This document shows positions 33,197 to 42,003 of a stretch of DNA of 64,000 nucleotides, in pieces. The stretch is taken from the NCBI GenBank assembly GCA_029203105.1, contig CP119318.1, forward strand, positions 2,184,501-2,248,500, in the 5' to 3' direction. The position numbers were made by a program, and so were the translations under genes. This stretch comes from Candidatus Kaistia colombiensis (lineage in GTDB: Bacteria > Pseudomonadota > Alphaproteobacteria > Rhizobiales > Kaistiaceae). The stretch's first letter is position 1. Each line of letters begins with the position of its first letter. Below the pieces are notes generated by a model. The model was given only the letters and a program-made list of their open reading frames with translations. It had not been told where the DNA came from and searched no databases.

Positions 33197-33808
33197 TCAG
33201 TAAAGCGCCTTGGCGTAGCGGGCGAGCATTTCGGCCTGGGTTTCCGCCGGCTCGGTCGAGCGGGTGTGGTCCCTAAGCATCTCGCCCATCGTCGGTAGCC
33301 GGCTGCGCTCGATCCGGCTTTCGTCGACCCAGAGCTTCGAGCGCATCAGCGCCTTGCCGCATTGCAGATAGGCCTCGCGCACCGTGACGACCAGGACGGT
33401 CGCCGGGACCTTGTCCTCGGCGATATGGGCGGCGCGCAGCGCCGGATCGTCGTCGATCGCCGCGACGCCGTTGACGCGCAGCGTCTCGTCGACGCCGGGG
33501 ATCAGGAACAGCAGGCCGATGCCCGGCCGCTCGACCAGATTGGCGAGGGTGTCGATCCGGTTGTTGCCGACCCGGTCGGGAATGACGAGCGTGTTGTCGT
33601 CGAGCACGCCGACGAAGCCCGGATGATCGCCGCGCGGCGTGGCGTCGCCGAGGCCGTCCGGCCCCTGGGTGGCGATGACCACGAACGGCGACAGCGCAAT
33701 GAACGACCGGCAATGCCGGTCGAGCCCGCCGAGCTGCTTGGCGACAGACCGCCCCTTGGGCGCGCCATAAATGGCGCGCAGCGATTCGAGGGTCTCAATG
33801 CGGGCCAT
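33197..33808 (-). CDS. FMN-binding pyridoxamine-phosphate-oxidase-fold protein (MSMEG_1061-like)
   Basis: 203 residues. A split-barrel flavin domain shows SPFVVIATQGPDGLGDATPRGDHPGFVGVLDDNTLVIPDRVGNNRIDTLANL, typical of this family, and LRVNGVAAIDDDPAL. It likely binds FMN or F420 and reduces small molecules; the substrate is unknown. GAGG lies 7 bases before the ATG. It is upstream of the IalB-like gene's end on the same strand, with 34 bases between them. Confidence 0.82.
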   Translation of the reverse strand: MARIETLESLRAIYGAPKGRSVAKQLGGLDRHCRSFIALSPFVVIATQGPDGLGDATPRGDHPGFVGVLDDNTLVIPDRVGNNRIDTLANLVERPGIGLLFLIPGVDETLRVNGVAAIDDDPALRAAHIAEDKVPATVLVVTVREAYLQCGKALMRSKLWVDESRIERSRLPTMGEMLRDHTRSTEPAETQAEMLARYAKALY

Positions 33809-33842
33809 GTCGCTGCCTCATTTCGGGCTCGTCAGCCGATGG

Positions 33843-34382
33843 TCAGGGGAGGGCGTCGAATCCCTGCCCGAAGCCGGTCAGCGAGATCGGGATGCCGATA
33901 CCTTCTTCCGGTGTCTGGAAGATGACAAAGGTGGCCGTCTTGCCGTTGCGCAGCTTGCCGATCAGGTCGTCGTCGAGGATCACCTCGGCCAGGCAGCCAT
34001 CCGGCAGGCAGCGCACGAAGCCGGCGCGTCCCATTTCGTTCTGATCGATCTTGAGGCCGAGGCCGGAGGGCAACAACACGCCCAGCGGCGCCAGCACGCG
34101 CATCACCTTCGACTTCTTGTCCGCCGTCTTCAGGACAATGACGGAGAGGCCGACATTGTCGCGGTCCTCGGCCGTCACGAACTGCATCATGGAGCAGACT
34201 TCGCCCTGCGCGCCCGGGGGCTTGTCGCAGCGCGTTTCCCAGTCGCCATGCATGCCCTTGGAGACGCCCTGCGCCGACGCCGCGCCCGGCGCGGCGGCTG
34301 CCAGGACAGCCACGGCCAGAGCGCTTAGAACGATTCGCAGGGGCCGGAATGCGCCAATACGCACAGTTGGATACACCTTCAC
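33843..34382 (-). CDS. Invasion-associated locus B (IalB) family exported protein
   Basis: 179 residues. A long signal peptide (RPLRIVLSALAVAVLAAAAPGAASAQ) precedes the IalB domain: GDWETRCDKPPGAQGEVCSMMQFV, VLAPLGVLLPSGLGLKIDQNEMGRAGFVRCLPDGCLAEVILDDDLI and FVIFQTPEEGIGIPISLTGF. Four Cys likely form two disulfides. Named from Bartonella, but widespread in free-living species; function unknown. I used GTG 34382, with GAGGAG 9 bases upstream. It diverges from the cox operon; 34383-34687 holds no further gene. Confidence 0.85.
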   Translation of the reverse strand: MKVYPTVRIGAFRPLRIVLSALAVAVLAAAAPGAASAQGVSKGMHGDWETRCDKPPGAQGEVCSMMQFVTAEDRDNVGLSVIVLKTADKKSKVMRVLAPLGVLLPSGLGLKIDQNEMGRAGFVRCLPDGCLAEVILDDDLIGKLRNGKTATFVIFQTPEEGIGIPISLTGFGQGFDALP

Positions 34383-34687
34383 CGGAGCGATCTCCTCGAT
34401 TCTCACAATTGTCGCACATCCATGCACGACCATACTCGCCGCAGTAACCCTCGCGGGGCGCTTCGGCGAGCGCGATTTGCCGCATCTCTTCTCACGATCC
34501 CCCGTTGCTAGGCAAAGGGGCATGTGGTTTGTCTCGGTCGATATTCGGCCGAATCCGAACTGTCCGCATGGCAGAAAACGCCTTCGGCCTATAGTGTTGT
34601 GGAAAATGGCGCAACGGAGGCCATTTTTCGAGCTTCGTTGCGCTGATCGGCTTCGATGCCGTTAAGGCATGGATAGGGAGTGTACAC

Positions 34688-35608
34688 GTGACGAAGGCGA
34701 TCACGCGTCTCGGATCATTTTTGGCGCTCGGTGGAGCGTCTGCGGCGGTACTGGGCGGGTTGACGGGTGCGGCGCTGGCCGATCAGCCGACCCCTTGGGG
34801 CATGTGGATGCAGCCCGCTGCGTCGCCGATCATGGAAATGATCCGCCGCTTCAATTTTGGCATTACCGTCGCCATGGCGATCGTCGTGCTCGTCGTTCTG
34901 GCGCTGCTCGTCTATGTCGTCGTCCGCTTCAATGCGAAGGCGAACCCGGTGCCGTCGCGCACCTCGCACAACACGATGATCGAAGTCGTGTGGACGCTTG
35001 CGCCGATCCTCATCCTGATCGGCATTTCGGTCCCGTCCTTCTCGCTGCTGTTCGCGCAGGAAGACCCGGCCCGCATCATCAAGGACTACGACCCGGCCAA
35101 GACGCTGACCGTCAAGGCGACCGGTCTGCAGTGGTACTGGAACTACGAGTATCCGGACAATGAGGGCGTTGCCTTCGATTCGACCATGCTCGAGGACAAG
35201 GATCGTACCGATCCGGTCAACCAGCCGCGCCTGCTCGCCGTCGACAACGATATGGTCGTTCCGGTCGGTACGGTCGTCCGCCTCCAGGTGATCGGCGCCG
35301 ACGTGATCCATTCGTACGCGGTGCCGTCTTTCGGCATCAAGATCGACGCCGTGCCGGGGCGCCTGAACGAGACCTGGTTCCTCGCCGAGCGTGAGGGTGT
35401 CTATTACGGTCAGTGCTCCGAGCTCTGCGGCACCAATCACGCCTTCATGCCGATCGCCGTCCGTGTCGTGTCGGCGGATCAGTTCAAGGCCTGGGTCGCT
35501 CAGGCGAAGGACGACCTGCCGGGCGCCAACAAGGCGCTTGCGGAGGCGATCGCCAAGGACAAGGTCGCCAAGGCTTCGGAAGCCGCTGTCGAGGTGGCTG
35601 CCCGCTAA
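34688..35608 (+). CDS. ctaC: Cytochrome c oxidase subunit II
   Basis: 306 residues. A signal peptide (about 1-31), two transmembrane helices (ITVAMAIVVLVVLALLVYVVV and VVWTLAPILILIGISVPSFSLLF), then the periplasmic cupredoxin domain with the CuA ligands in HSYAVPSFGIK and CSELCGTNHAFMP. The conserved aromatic QWYWNYEYP mediates electron entry from cytochrome c. Start GTG 34688 with GGGAG 7 bases upstream. First gene of the aa3 oxidase operon. Confidence 0.97.
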   Translation: MTKAITRLGSFLALGGASAAVLGGLTGAALADQPTPWGMWMQPAASPIMEMIRRFNFGITVAMAIVVLVVLALLVYVVVRFNAKANPVPSRTSHNTMIEVVWTLAPILILIGISVPSFSLLFAQEDPARIIKDYDPAKTLTVKATGLQWYWNYEYPDNEGVAFDSTMLEDKDRTDPVNQPRLLAVDNDMVVPVGTVVRLQVIGADVIHSYAVPSFGIKIDAVPGRLNETWFLAEREGVYYGQCSELCGTNHAFMPIAVRVVSADQFKAWVAQAKDDLPGANKALAEAIAKDKVAKASEAAVEVAAR

Positions 35609-35695
35609 GGGCAGTCGCTGCGCCGCAGGATTGCAATTGATCGGCTCCGGCGCGTAAGCGCCGTGACGCCGCAGGACACGAAAAGGGAGCAGGCC

Positions 35696-37318
35696 ATGGC
35701 CACGGGTGCTGCACACGCTGCTGAACACCACGACCATCCGACGGGTTGGCGTCGTTGGGTCTATTCGACCAACCATAAAGACATCGGCACGATGTACCTG
35801 ATCTTCGCGATCGTCGCGGGCATCATCGGCGGCGTGTTGTCGGTCGGCATTCGTCTGGAACTTCAGCAGCCCGGTCTGCAGATTTTCGGCAACCCCTACG
35901 TCTTCAACACCTTCGTCACCGCGCACGGTCTGGTCATGATCTTCTTCATGGTCATGCCCGCGATGATCGGCGGCTTCGGCAACTGGATGGTGCCGATCAT
36001 GATCGGCGCGCCGGACATGGCGTTCCCGCGCATGAACAACATCTCGTTCTGGCTGCTGCCGCCCGCGCTGCTGCTGCTCATCATCTCGCTGTTCATGCCG
36101 AGCGCGGCTGGCCAGCACGGTGTCGGCGGTGGCTGGACGATGTATCCGCCGCTGTCGGGCTCTGGTCCGGAAGGCGCGGCCGGCCCGGCCGTCGACTTCG
36201 CGATCCTGGCCCTGCACATCGCCGGCGCCTCGTCGATCCTCGGTGCGATCAACTTCATCACCACGATCTTCAACATGCGCGCCCCGGGCATGACGCTGCA
36301 CAAGATGCCGCTGTTCGCCTGGTCCGTGCTCGTCACTGCCTTCCTGCTGCTGCTGTCGCTCCCGGTTCTCGCCGGCGCGATCACCATGCTGCTGACCGAC
36401 CGCAATTTCGGCACCACCTTCTTCAAGCCGGAAGGCGGCGGCGACCCGATCCTGTTCCAGCACCTGTTCTGGTTCTTCGGTCACCCGGAAGTGTACATCC
36501 TGATCCTGCCCGGCTTCGGCATGATCAGCCACATCATCTCGACCTTCTCGAAGAAGCCGATCTTCGGCTACATCGGCATGGCCTACGCCATGGTCGCGAT
36601 CGGCGTCGTCGGCTTCATCGTGTGGGCCCACCACATGTACACGACCGGCCTTTCCTTCGAGACGCAGGCTTACTTCGTTGCCGCCACCATGGTGATCGCG
36701 GTGCCAACCGGCATCAAGATCTTCTCCTGGATCGCGACGATGTGGGGCGGTTCGATCGACTTCAAGGCGCCGATGCTCTGGGCGATCGGCTTCATCTTCC
36801 TGTTCACCGTCGGCGGTGTGACGGGCGTGATGCTGGCCAATGCCGGCCTCGACCGCTCCTTCCAGGACACCTACTTCGTGGTGGCACACTTCCACTACGT
36901 GCTGTCGCTGGGAGCCGTCTTCGCCATCTTCGCCGGCTGGTACTACTGGTTCCCGAAGATGTTCGGCTACATGTACAATGACAACATCGCCAAGCTGCAT
37001 TTCTGGGTGATGTTCATCGGCGTGAACCTGGTGTTCTTCCCGCAGCACTTCCTCGGCCTCGACGGCATGCCGCGCCGCTATGCCGACTATCCGGATGCGT
37101 TCTGGGGCTGGAACTTCGTGTCGTCGATCGGCTCCTACATCTCGATGGCCGGCGTGGTGATCTTCCTCTATGGCGTCATCGACGCCTTCCTGAAGAAGGT
37201 CCCGGCTCCGAACAATCCGTGGGGCCCGGGTGCCACGACGCTCGAGTGGCAGCTGTCGTCGCCGCCGCCCTTCCACCAGTGGGAAGTCCTGCCGCGCATC
37301 GGTGACACCAAGCACTGA
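35696..37318 (+). CDS. ctaD: Cytochrome c oxidase subunit I
   Basis: 540 residues, about twelve transmembrane helices. The heme a/a3 and CuB ligands are visible: FVTAHGLVMIFFMVMPAMIGGFGNW (heme a His), FWFFGHPEVYILILPGFG (CuB His with the cross-linked Tyr), WAHHMYTTG (HH of CuB) and FVVAHFHYVLS (heme a3 and a). It reduces oxygen and pumps protons, an A1-type oxidase with the YI-type glutamate. GGGAG precedes ATG 35696. A hairpin with a U-rich tail (37332-37361) follows. Confidence 0.98.
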   Translation: MATGAAHAAEHHDHPTGWRRWVYSTNHKDIGTMYLIFAIVAGIIGGVLSVGIRLELQQPGLQIFGNPYVFNTFVTAHGLVMIFFMVMPAMIGGFGNWMVPIMIGAPDMAFPRMNNISFWLLPPALLLLIISLFMPSAAGQHGVGGGWTMYPPLSGSGPEGAAGPAVDFAILALHIAGASSILGAINFITTIFNMRAPGMTLHKMPLFAWSVLVTAFLLLLSLPVLAGAITMLLTDRNFGTTFFKPEGGGDPILFQHLFWFFGHPEVYILILPGFGMISHIISTFSKKPIFGYIGMAYAMVAIGVVGFIVWAHHMYTTGLSFETQAYFVAATMVIAVPTGIKIFSWIATMWGGSIDFKAPMLWAIGFIFLFTVGGVTGVMLANAGLDRSFQDTYFVVAHFHYVLSLGAVFAIFAGWYYWFPKMFGYMYNDNIAKLHFWVMFIGVNLVFFPQHFLGLDGMPRRYADYPDAFWGWNFVSSIGSYISMAGVVIFLYGVIDAFLKKVPAPNNPWGPGATTLEWQLSSPPPFHQWEVLPRIGDTKH

Positions 37319-37331
37319 GCGCAACGATCAG

Positions 37332-37361
37332 GGGCCGGGATGCGTCCCGGCCCTCCTTTTT
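37332..37361 (+). terminator. Intrinsic terminator or attenuator between ctaD and ctaB
   Basis: GGGCCGGGA (37332-37340) pairs with TCCCGGCCC (37345-37353) around TGCG, followed by TCCTTTTTG. It should let ctaC-ctaD be made in excess of the downstream assembly genes. Confidence 0.85.
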
Positions 37362-37377
37362 GAGTAGCTTGAAACAC

Positions 37378-38310
37378 ATGTCTGACGTGCCCCTCAATCG
37401 GATCGACACCGTGGCCGGCAATCTCGCTAGCCCATCCGACTACCTCGCGCTGCTGAAGCCGCGCGTGATGTCGCTCGTCGTTTTCACGGCGCTGGTCGGC
37501 ATGGTGCTGGCGCCGGGCGGCATTCACCCGGTGCTCGGCTTCACGGCGCTGCTGTGCATCGCCATCGGCGCGGGCGCCTCGGGCGCGCTCAACATGTGGT
37601 ATGACGCCGACATCGACCGGATCATGAAGCGCACCCAGTCGCGCCCGATCCCGAAAGGCACGATCACCGAAGGCGAGGCGCTGGCATTCGGCCTGACGCT
37701 CGCCGGCTTCTCGGTCACGCTGCTCGCGCTGTTCGTCAATATCGTTGCCGGCGCACTGCTCGCCTTCACCATTTTCTTCTACGTCGTCATCTACTCGATG
37801 TGGCTGAAGCGTTCGACGCAACAGAACATCGTCATCGGCGGCGCCGCCGGCGCCTTCCCGCCGATCGTCGGCTGGGCCGCCGTCACCGGCAGCGTCAGCT
37901 ATGAGAGCATCGTTCTCTTCCTGATCATCTTCATGTGGACGCCGCCCCATTTCTGGGCGCTGGCGCTGTTCAAGTCGGATGACTACAAGCGGGCGGGCAT
38001 CCCGATGATGCCGGTCGTCTCGGGCATGGCCGAGACCCGCAAACAGATCCTGATCTACTCGATCCTGCTGGCGCCGATCGGCGTGCTGCCGGCGGTTCTC
38101 GGCTTTGCCTCCTTCGCCTACGGCGTCGCGGCCGCCGCGCTCGGCGTCGGTTTCGTGATCCTGGCGGTCCGCGTCTACCGCATGGGCGATGGCGACAAGT
38201 CGATGCTGCCGGCCAAGCGCCTGTTCGGTTTCTCGATCCTCTATCTCTTCCTGCTCTTCGCCATGCTGCTTGTCGAACGCTGCCTTGGCTTGCTGGGCTT
38301 CGTCGCATGA
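37378..38310 (+). CDS. ctaB: Protoheme IX farnesyltransferase (heme O synthase)
   Basis: 310 residues of the UbiA prenyltransferase fold, about nine membrane helices. The first Asp-rich motif is in NMWYDADIDRIMKRTQSRPIP, the second in DDYKRAGIPMMPVV. It adds farnesyl to protoheme IX, the first step to heme a. Start ATG 37378; a TTG 18 bases further upstream in frame is less likely because it overlaps the terminator tail. Its stop overlaps the next small gene (ATGA). Confidence 0.95.
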   Translation: MSDVPLNRIDTVAGNLASPSDYLALLKPRVMSLVVFTALVGMVLAPGGIHPVLGFTALLCIAIGAGASGALNMWYDADIDRIMKRTQSRPIPKGTITEGEALAFGLTLAGFSVTLLALFVNIVAGALLAFTIFFYVVIYSMWLKRSTQQNIVIGGAAGAFPPIVGWAAVTGSVSYESIVLFLIIFMWTPPHFWALALFKSDDYKRAGIPMMPVVSGMAETRKQILIYSILLAPIGVLPAVLGFASFAYGVAAAALGVGFVILAVRVYRMGDGDKSMLPAKRLFGFSILYLFLLFAMLLVERCLGLLGFVA

Positions 38311-38483
38311 AGGACATCGCCATGAACGAAGAAGACGGCATCCGTCTGACCGAGGAACAGAAGCGTCGCCGCCGGGCCCGCTCGATCGCCATTGCCGCGG
38401 TGCTGTTCGGCCTGGTCGCGCTGTTCTACGTGGTCACCATCGTGAAGATGGGACCGGGCATCCTCGTCAACCGGCCCCTGTGA
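38307..38483 (+). CDS. Small membrane protein of the cox operon (CoxF-like)
   Basis: 58 residues, too small for usual cut-offs: a charged N-terminus (DGIRLTEEQKRRRRARS), one transmembrane helix (IAIAAVLFGLVALFYVVTIV) and a short tail KMGPGILVNRPL. The ATG overlaps the ctaB stop by four bases (ATGA), and ctaG begins nine bases after its stop. A similar single-helix protein stands at this place in many Hyphomicrobiales cox operons; it is presumed to act in oxidase assembly or to be a small subunit. Confidence 0.85.
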   Translation: MKDIAMNEEDGIRLTEEQKRRRRARSIAIAAVLFGLVALFYVVTIVKMGPGILVNRPL

Positions 38484-38492
38484 GGTTCTGAG

Positions 38493-39086
38493 ATGAGCAA
38501 TCCACCGCGGGGGCGGTCTTACGGTTTAACGGCGGCCGCCTGCGGCGTGTTCGTGGTCGCGATGATCGGTGCCGCTTTCGCTTCGGTGCCGCTCTACAGC
38601 ATGTTCTGCCAGCTCACGGGCTATGGCGGCACGCCGGTGCGTGCCGACTCGGCGCCGAAGCAGGCGCTCGATCGCACCATCACCATCCGCTTCGATGGCA
38701 ATGTCGCCAACGGCATTGGCTGGGCGTTCCGTCCGGAGCAGCGCCAGATGAAGGTCAAGGTCGGTGCGATCAACGAGGTGAAGTTCTTCGCCGAGAACCG
38801 CACCAACAAGACTTCGACCGGCACGGCGACCTTCAACGTCACGCCGGAAATCACGGGCCAGTATTTCAACAAGATCGCCTGCTTCTGCTTCACGTCGCAG
38901 ACGCTGAAGCCGGGCGAGAAGATCGAGATGCCGGTTACCTTCTTCATCGACCCTGCGATCATCGACAATTATCAGTCGCGCAACGTCGACACGATCACGC
39001 TGTCCTACACCTTCTTCCCGAGTTCGGAGCAGACCCCGGCGCCCGTCGCCGCGATCCCTGCGAAGGACGCGGGAAAGTCGCTTTGA
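38493..39086 (+). CDS. ctaG: Cytochrome c oxidase assembly protein CtaG (Cox11)
   Basis: 197 residues. One N-terminal helix (GLTAAACGVFVVAMIGAAFASVPLYSMFCQLTGYGG) leads to a periplasmic immunoglobulin-like domain with the copper-binding CFCF in FNKIACFCFTSQTLKPGE. It delivers copper to the CuB site of subunit I. The Cys in YSMFCQ is also conserved in the family. GAGG 8 bases upstream. Confidence 0.96.
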   Translation: MSNPPRGRSYGLTAAACGVFVVAMIGAAFASVPLYSMFCQLTGYGGTPVRADSAPKQALDRTITIRFDGNVANGIGWAFRPEQRQMKVKVGAINEVKFFAENRTNKTSTGTATFNVTPEITGQYFNKIACFCFTSQTLKPGEKIEMPVTFFIDPAIIDNYQSRNVDTITLSYTFFPSSEQTPAPVAAIPAKDAGKSL

Positions 39087-39107
39087 GAAAGACCGGGGAG
39101 CATCTCC

Positions 39108-39947
39108 ATGGCTGAGGCCCACGCCAAGCACCACGACTATCACCTCGTCAATCCGAGCCCCTGGCCTTTCGTGGCCTCGGCAGGCGCGTTCGCGCTGGCG
39201 CTTGGCGGCATCACCTACATGCATGGCGGATCCCTTCTGTGGATGGTTCCCGGCCTGCTGATGGTCCTCTACACGATGTATGCCTGGTGGGCCGACGTCA
39301 TCCACGAGGGCCAGCAGGGCCATCACACGCGCGTCGTGCAGCTGCATCTGCGCTATGGCATGATCCTGTTCATCGCCTCGGAAGTGATGTTCTTCGTCGC
39401 CTGGTTCTGGGCCTTCTTCGACGCCAGCCTGTTCGCCAGCGAGGCGCAGAACGTCGCCCGCTACGAGTTCACCGGCGGACATTGGCCGCCGAAGGGCATC
39501 GAGGTGTTCGATCCCTGGCACCTGCCGCTGCTGAACACGCTGATCCTGCTGACCTCGGGCACGACGCTGACCTGGGCGCACCATGCGCTGCTGCATGACG
39601 ACCGCGAAGGCCTGAAGTGGGGCCTGGTGTGCACCGTCGTGCTCGGCCTTATCTTCTCCTGCGTGCAGGCCTATGAGTACTCCCATGCGGCGTTCTCGTT
39701 CGGCGGCAACATCTATGGCGCCACCTTCTTCATGGCGACGGGCTTCCACGGCTTCCACGTCATCGTCGGCACGATCTTCCTGATCGTCTGCCTGCTGCGT
39801 GCGCTGGCCGGCCAGTTCACCTCGAAGGAGCATTTCGGCCTCGAGGCGGCTGCCTGGTACTGGCACTTCGTCGACGTGGTCTGGCTGTTCCTGTTCTTCG
39901 CCATCTATGTGTGGGGCGGCTGGGGCGCGCCCATGCACGGCGCCTGA
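39108..39947 (+). CDS. ctaE: Cytochrome c oxidase subunit III
   Basis: 279 residues, seven transmembrane helices, with the family features HHDYHLVNPSPWPF, MILFIASEVMFFVAWFWAFFDASL and WYWHFVDVVWLFLFFAIYVWG. It stabilises the proton uptake of subunit I. A hairpin with a T-rich tail follows 12 bases after the stop, marking the end of the structural part of the operon. Confidence 0.97.
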   Translation: MAEAHAKHHDYHLVNPSPWPFVASAGAFALALGGITYMHGGSLLWMVPGLLMVLYTMYAWWADVIHEGQQGHHTRVVQLHLRYGMILFIASEVMFFVAWFWAFFDASLFASEAQNVARYEFTGGHWPPKGIEVFDPWHLPLLNTLILLTSGTTLTWAHHALLHDDREGLKWGLVCTVVLGLIFSCVQAYEYSHAAFSFGGNIYGATFFMATGFHGFHVIVGTIFLIVCLLRALAGQFTSKEHFGLEAAAWYWHFVDVVWLFLFFAIYVWGGWGAPMHGA

Positions 39948-39959
39948 TCAAGACACGGA

Positions 39960-39988
39960 CGGGCGGCCTAGGGCCGCCCGTTTCATTT
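39960..39988 (+). terminator. Terminator hairpin after ctaE
   Basis: CGGGCGGCC (39960-39968) pairs with GGCCGCCCG (39972-39980) around TAG and is followed by TTTCATTT. Confidence 0.8.
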
Positions 39989-40033
39989 GCGGCGCAGGGT
40001 CTCCCGACGCGCCATCGCTTACAGGAGCCGCTC

Positions 40034-40435
40034 TTGTCCGATTCCCGCGCACCCTTCCGCGACAAGGCGCTCTACCCGCCGCTGACGCCCTCCAGCACGG
40101 GCCTGCGCGGCCGCTGCCCGCGTTGCGGTGAGGGGCGGCTGTTCAGCGGCTTCCTGGACGTGGCGCCGCGCTGCGGCAATTGCGGTCTCGATTATTCGTT
40201 CAGCGACGCCGGCGACGGTCCGGCCGTCTTCATCATGCTGATCGTCGGGTTCATCGTCGCCTTCCTGGCGCTCTACGTCGAATTCAAGTTCCAGCCGCCC
40301 TTCTGGGTTCATGCGCTGCTCTGGATCCCGCTGGTCGTCGCGCTGGGACTGGGGATGCTGCGGCCGTTGAAGGGGCTGATGATCGCGATCCAGTATCGCC
40401 ACAAGGCAGAGGAAGGCCGGCTCGAGCAGAGCTGA
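40034..40435 (+). CDS. DUF983 membrane protein with two CxxC pairs
   Basis: 133 residues. A zinc-ribbon-like start RGRCPRCGEGRLFSGFLDVAPRCGNCGLDYS is followed by two transmembrane helices (FIMLIVGFIVAFLALYVEF and WVHALLWIPLVVALGLGML). DUF983 regularly neighbours cox genes and is presumed to help assembly. Start is TTG 40034, with AGGAG 7 bases upstream; no ATG is available near the ribosome site. Confidence 0.87.
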   Translation: MSDSRAPFRDKALYPPLTPSSTGLRGRCPRCGEGRLFSGFLDVAPRCGNCGLDYSFSDAGDGPAVFIMLIVGFIVAFLALYVEFKFQPPFWVHALLWIPLVVALGLGMLRPLKGLMIAIQYRHKAEEGRLEQS

Positions 40436-40463
40436 GCCGGCGTGCATATGTCCGATAGATCCG

Positions 40464-41225
40464 ATGTCTGAAATGTCCCCACGCTCTCCCGTGCGCAAGC
40501 TGATCGTGCCGGCGATCGCCACGATCCTTGTCTTTGCCTTCCTGTGCTCGCTCGGCATGTGGCAGGTGCAGCGGCTGCATTGGAAGGAAGCGCTGATCGC
40601 GCAGGTCGACAGCCGCCTGAAGGAGGCGCCCGTCGCGGCGCCTGGACCGGGGGCCTGGAAGACGCTGGACCTGACCGAGGCCGACTACACGCCGGTCACG
40701 GTGACGGGCGAGTTTCTGCATGACGACGAGGCGCATCTTTACAATGCGCTGATGGACCCGCGCGGGCCTGTCGGTGGGGTCGGCTGGTTCGTCTTCACGC
40801 CGCTCCGGACGGATGAAGGCTGGATCGTCTACGTCAATCGCGGCTTTGTGCCGGTCGACAAGGAAGCCGCTTCGACCCGGCCCGAGGGCCAGGTGCAGGG
40901 CCGTGTCACCGTGACGGGGTTGCTGCGCCGGCCCGAGACGCCGGGCAGGTTCCAGGCTTCCGCCAAGCCGACGAGCCAGCAATGGTTCGCGCGCGAGCCT
41001 GACAAGTTTGCGGAGCGAAGCGGCCTGCCATCGCAGTTGGTCGCGCCCTACACCATCGATGCCGATGCGACGCCGAACCCCGGCGGCCTGCCCCAGGGGG
41101 GCGAGACGACGGTCAGCTTCTCCAACAACCATCTGCAATATGTGGTGACCTGGTTCGGCCTGGCGCTGGCGCTCGTCGGTGTTTTCATTGCCTATGCGCG
41201 CGGTGTTCTGAAGCGCAAGGATTGA
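40464..41225 (+). CDS. SURF1 family cytochrome oxidase biogenesis protein
   Basis: 253 residues. Two transmembrane helices at the ends (KLIVPAIATILVFAFLCSLGMWQVQRL and YVVTWFGLALALVGVFIAYARG) flank a periplasmic domain. The family signatures GVGWFVFTPLRTDEGWIVYVNRGFVP and SFSNNHLQYVVTW are present. SURF1 assists heme a insertion into subunit I. The start is ATG 40464; ATG 40473 is possible. Confidence 0.93.
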   Translation: MSEMSPRSPVRKLIVPAIATILVFAFLCSLGMWQVQRLHWKEALIAQVDSRLKEAPVAAPGPGAWKTLDLTEADYTPVTVTGEFLHDDEAHLYNALMDPRGPVGGVGWFVFTPLRTDEGWIVYVNRGFVPVDKEAASTRPEGQVQGRVTVTGLLRRPETPGRFQASAKPTSQQWFAREPDKFAERSGLPSQLVAPYTIDADATPNPGGLPQGGETTVSFSNNHLQYVVTWFGLALALVGVFIAYARGVLKRKD

Positions 41226-41261
41226 CGGCCGAGTCCTTCAGTCCGCATCCGGCGGAGGGGT

Positions 41262-41873
41262 CTAGCCGTGGCCGGCCTCGTCGGAAAGCATGGCCAGGTC
41301 AACGCCGAGCAGCGCCATGGTGCGATCATATTTGGTCGCGAGTTCCGGATCGAAGATCAGATCGGACGTCGCGGCGCAATGCAGCCAGCCGTTCGACTGG
41401 ATCTCGGCCTCGAGTTGGCCCGGTCCCCATCCGGCATAACCAAGCGCCAGCATGGCGTTGCGCGGGCCGGCCCCCGAAACGATCGCCTTCAGGATCTCGA
41501 GGGTTGCCGTCAGGCAGACGTTCTCGGCAATCGGCAGCGTCGAATTCTCGATGAAATAGTCGGCGCTGTGCAGTACGAAGCCGCGCCCGGTCTCGACCGG
41601 GCCACCGCGCTGCACGATCATCCGGTTTGCCCTGGGGGGCAGGCGGATCTCGGGGCCGTCGGGGATGATGTCGAGCTGGATCAGGAGGTCGACGAAGTCG
41701 ATCTGCGGGGCGATCTGGTTGACGACGATCCCCATCGCGCCATCGGCGGAATGAGCGCAGATATAAACGACGGAACGGGCGAAACGGCCATCCTCCATGC
41801 TTGGCATGGCGATCAGAAATTGCCCGTCGAGATAGCTGGGCTCGACCGGCGCGCGGGGCTGTTTCTCGGTCAT
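41262..41873 (-). CDS. YqgE/AlgH family protein
   Basis: 203 residues. Family features: YLDGQFLIAMPSMEDGRFARSVVYICAHSADGAMGIVVNQ at the N-terminus, VQRGGPVETGRGFVLHS, and ALGYAGWGPGQLEAEIQSNGWL. UPF0301 proteins are cytosolic and of uncertain role. It converges on the SURF1 gene with only 36 bases between the stops. Confidence 0.92.
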   Translation of the reverse strand: MTEKQPRAPVEPSYLDGQFLIAMPSMEDGRFARSVVYICAHSADGAMGIVVNQIAPQIDFVDLLIQLDIIPDGPEIRLPPRANRMIVQRGGPVETGRGFVLHSADYFIENSTLPIAENVCLTATLEILKAIVSGAGPRNAMLALGYAGWGPGQLEAEIQSNGWLHCAATSDLIFDPELATKYDRTMALLGVDLAMLSDEAGHG

Positions 41874-42003
41874 GGCGGAAGCCTAGCACGGACCGGTCAA
41901 AAGAAAAGGCCGTGCCCGTGTTCCGGCGACGGCACACGAACAAATGATCGGGCTGGCCGCCACCGATCTGGAGATTGCCGGAAAGCCTCGCTAGCCTGAT
42001 GCA

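Noticed and set aside
34715..37324. 869-codon minus-strand open frame across ctaC and ctaD
   Set aside because: It is a shadow of two certain oxidase genes, rich in Arg, His, Asp and Glu as expected from the complementary frame.
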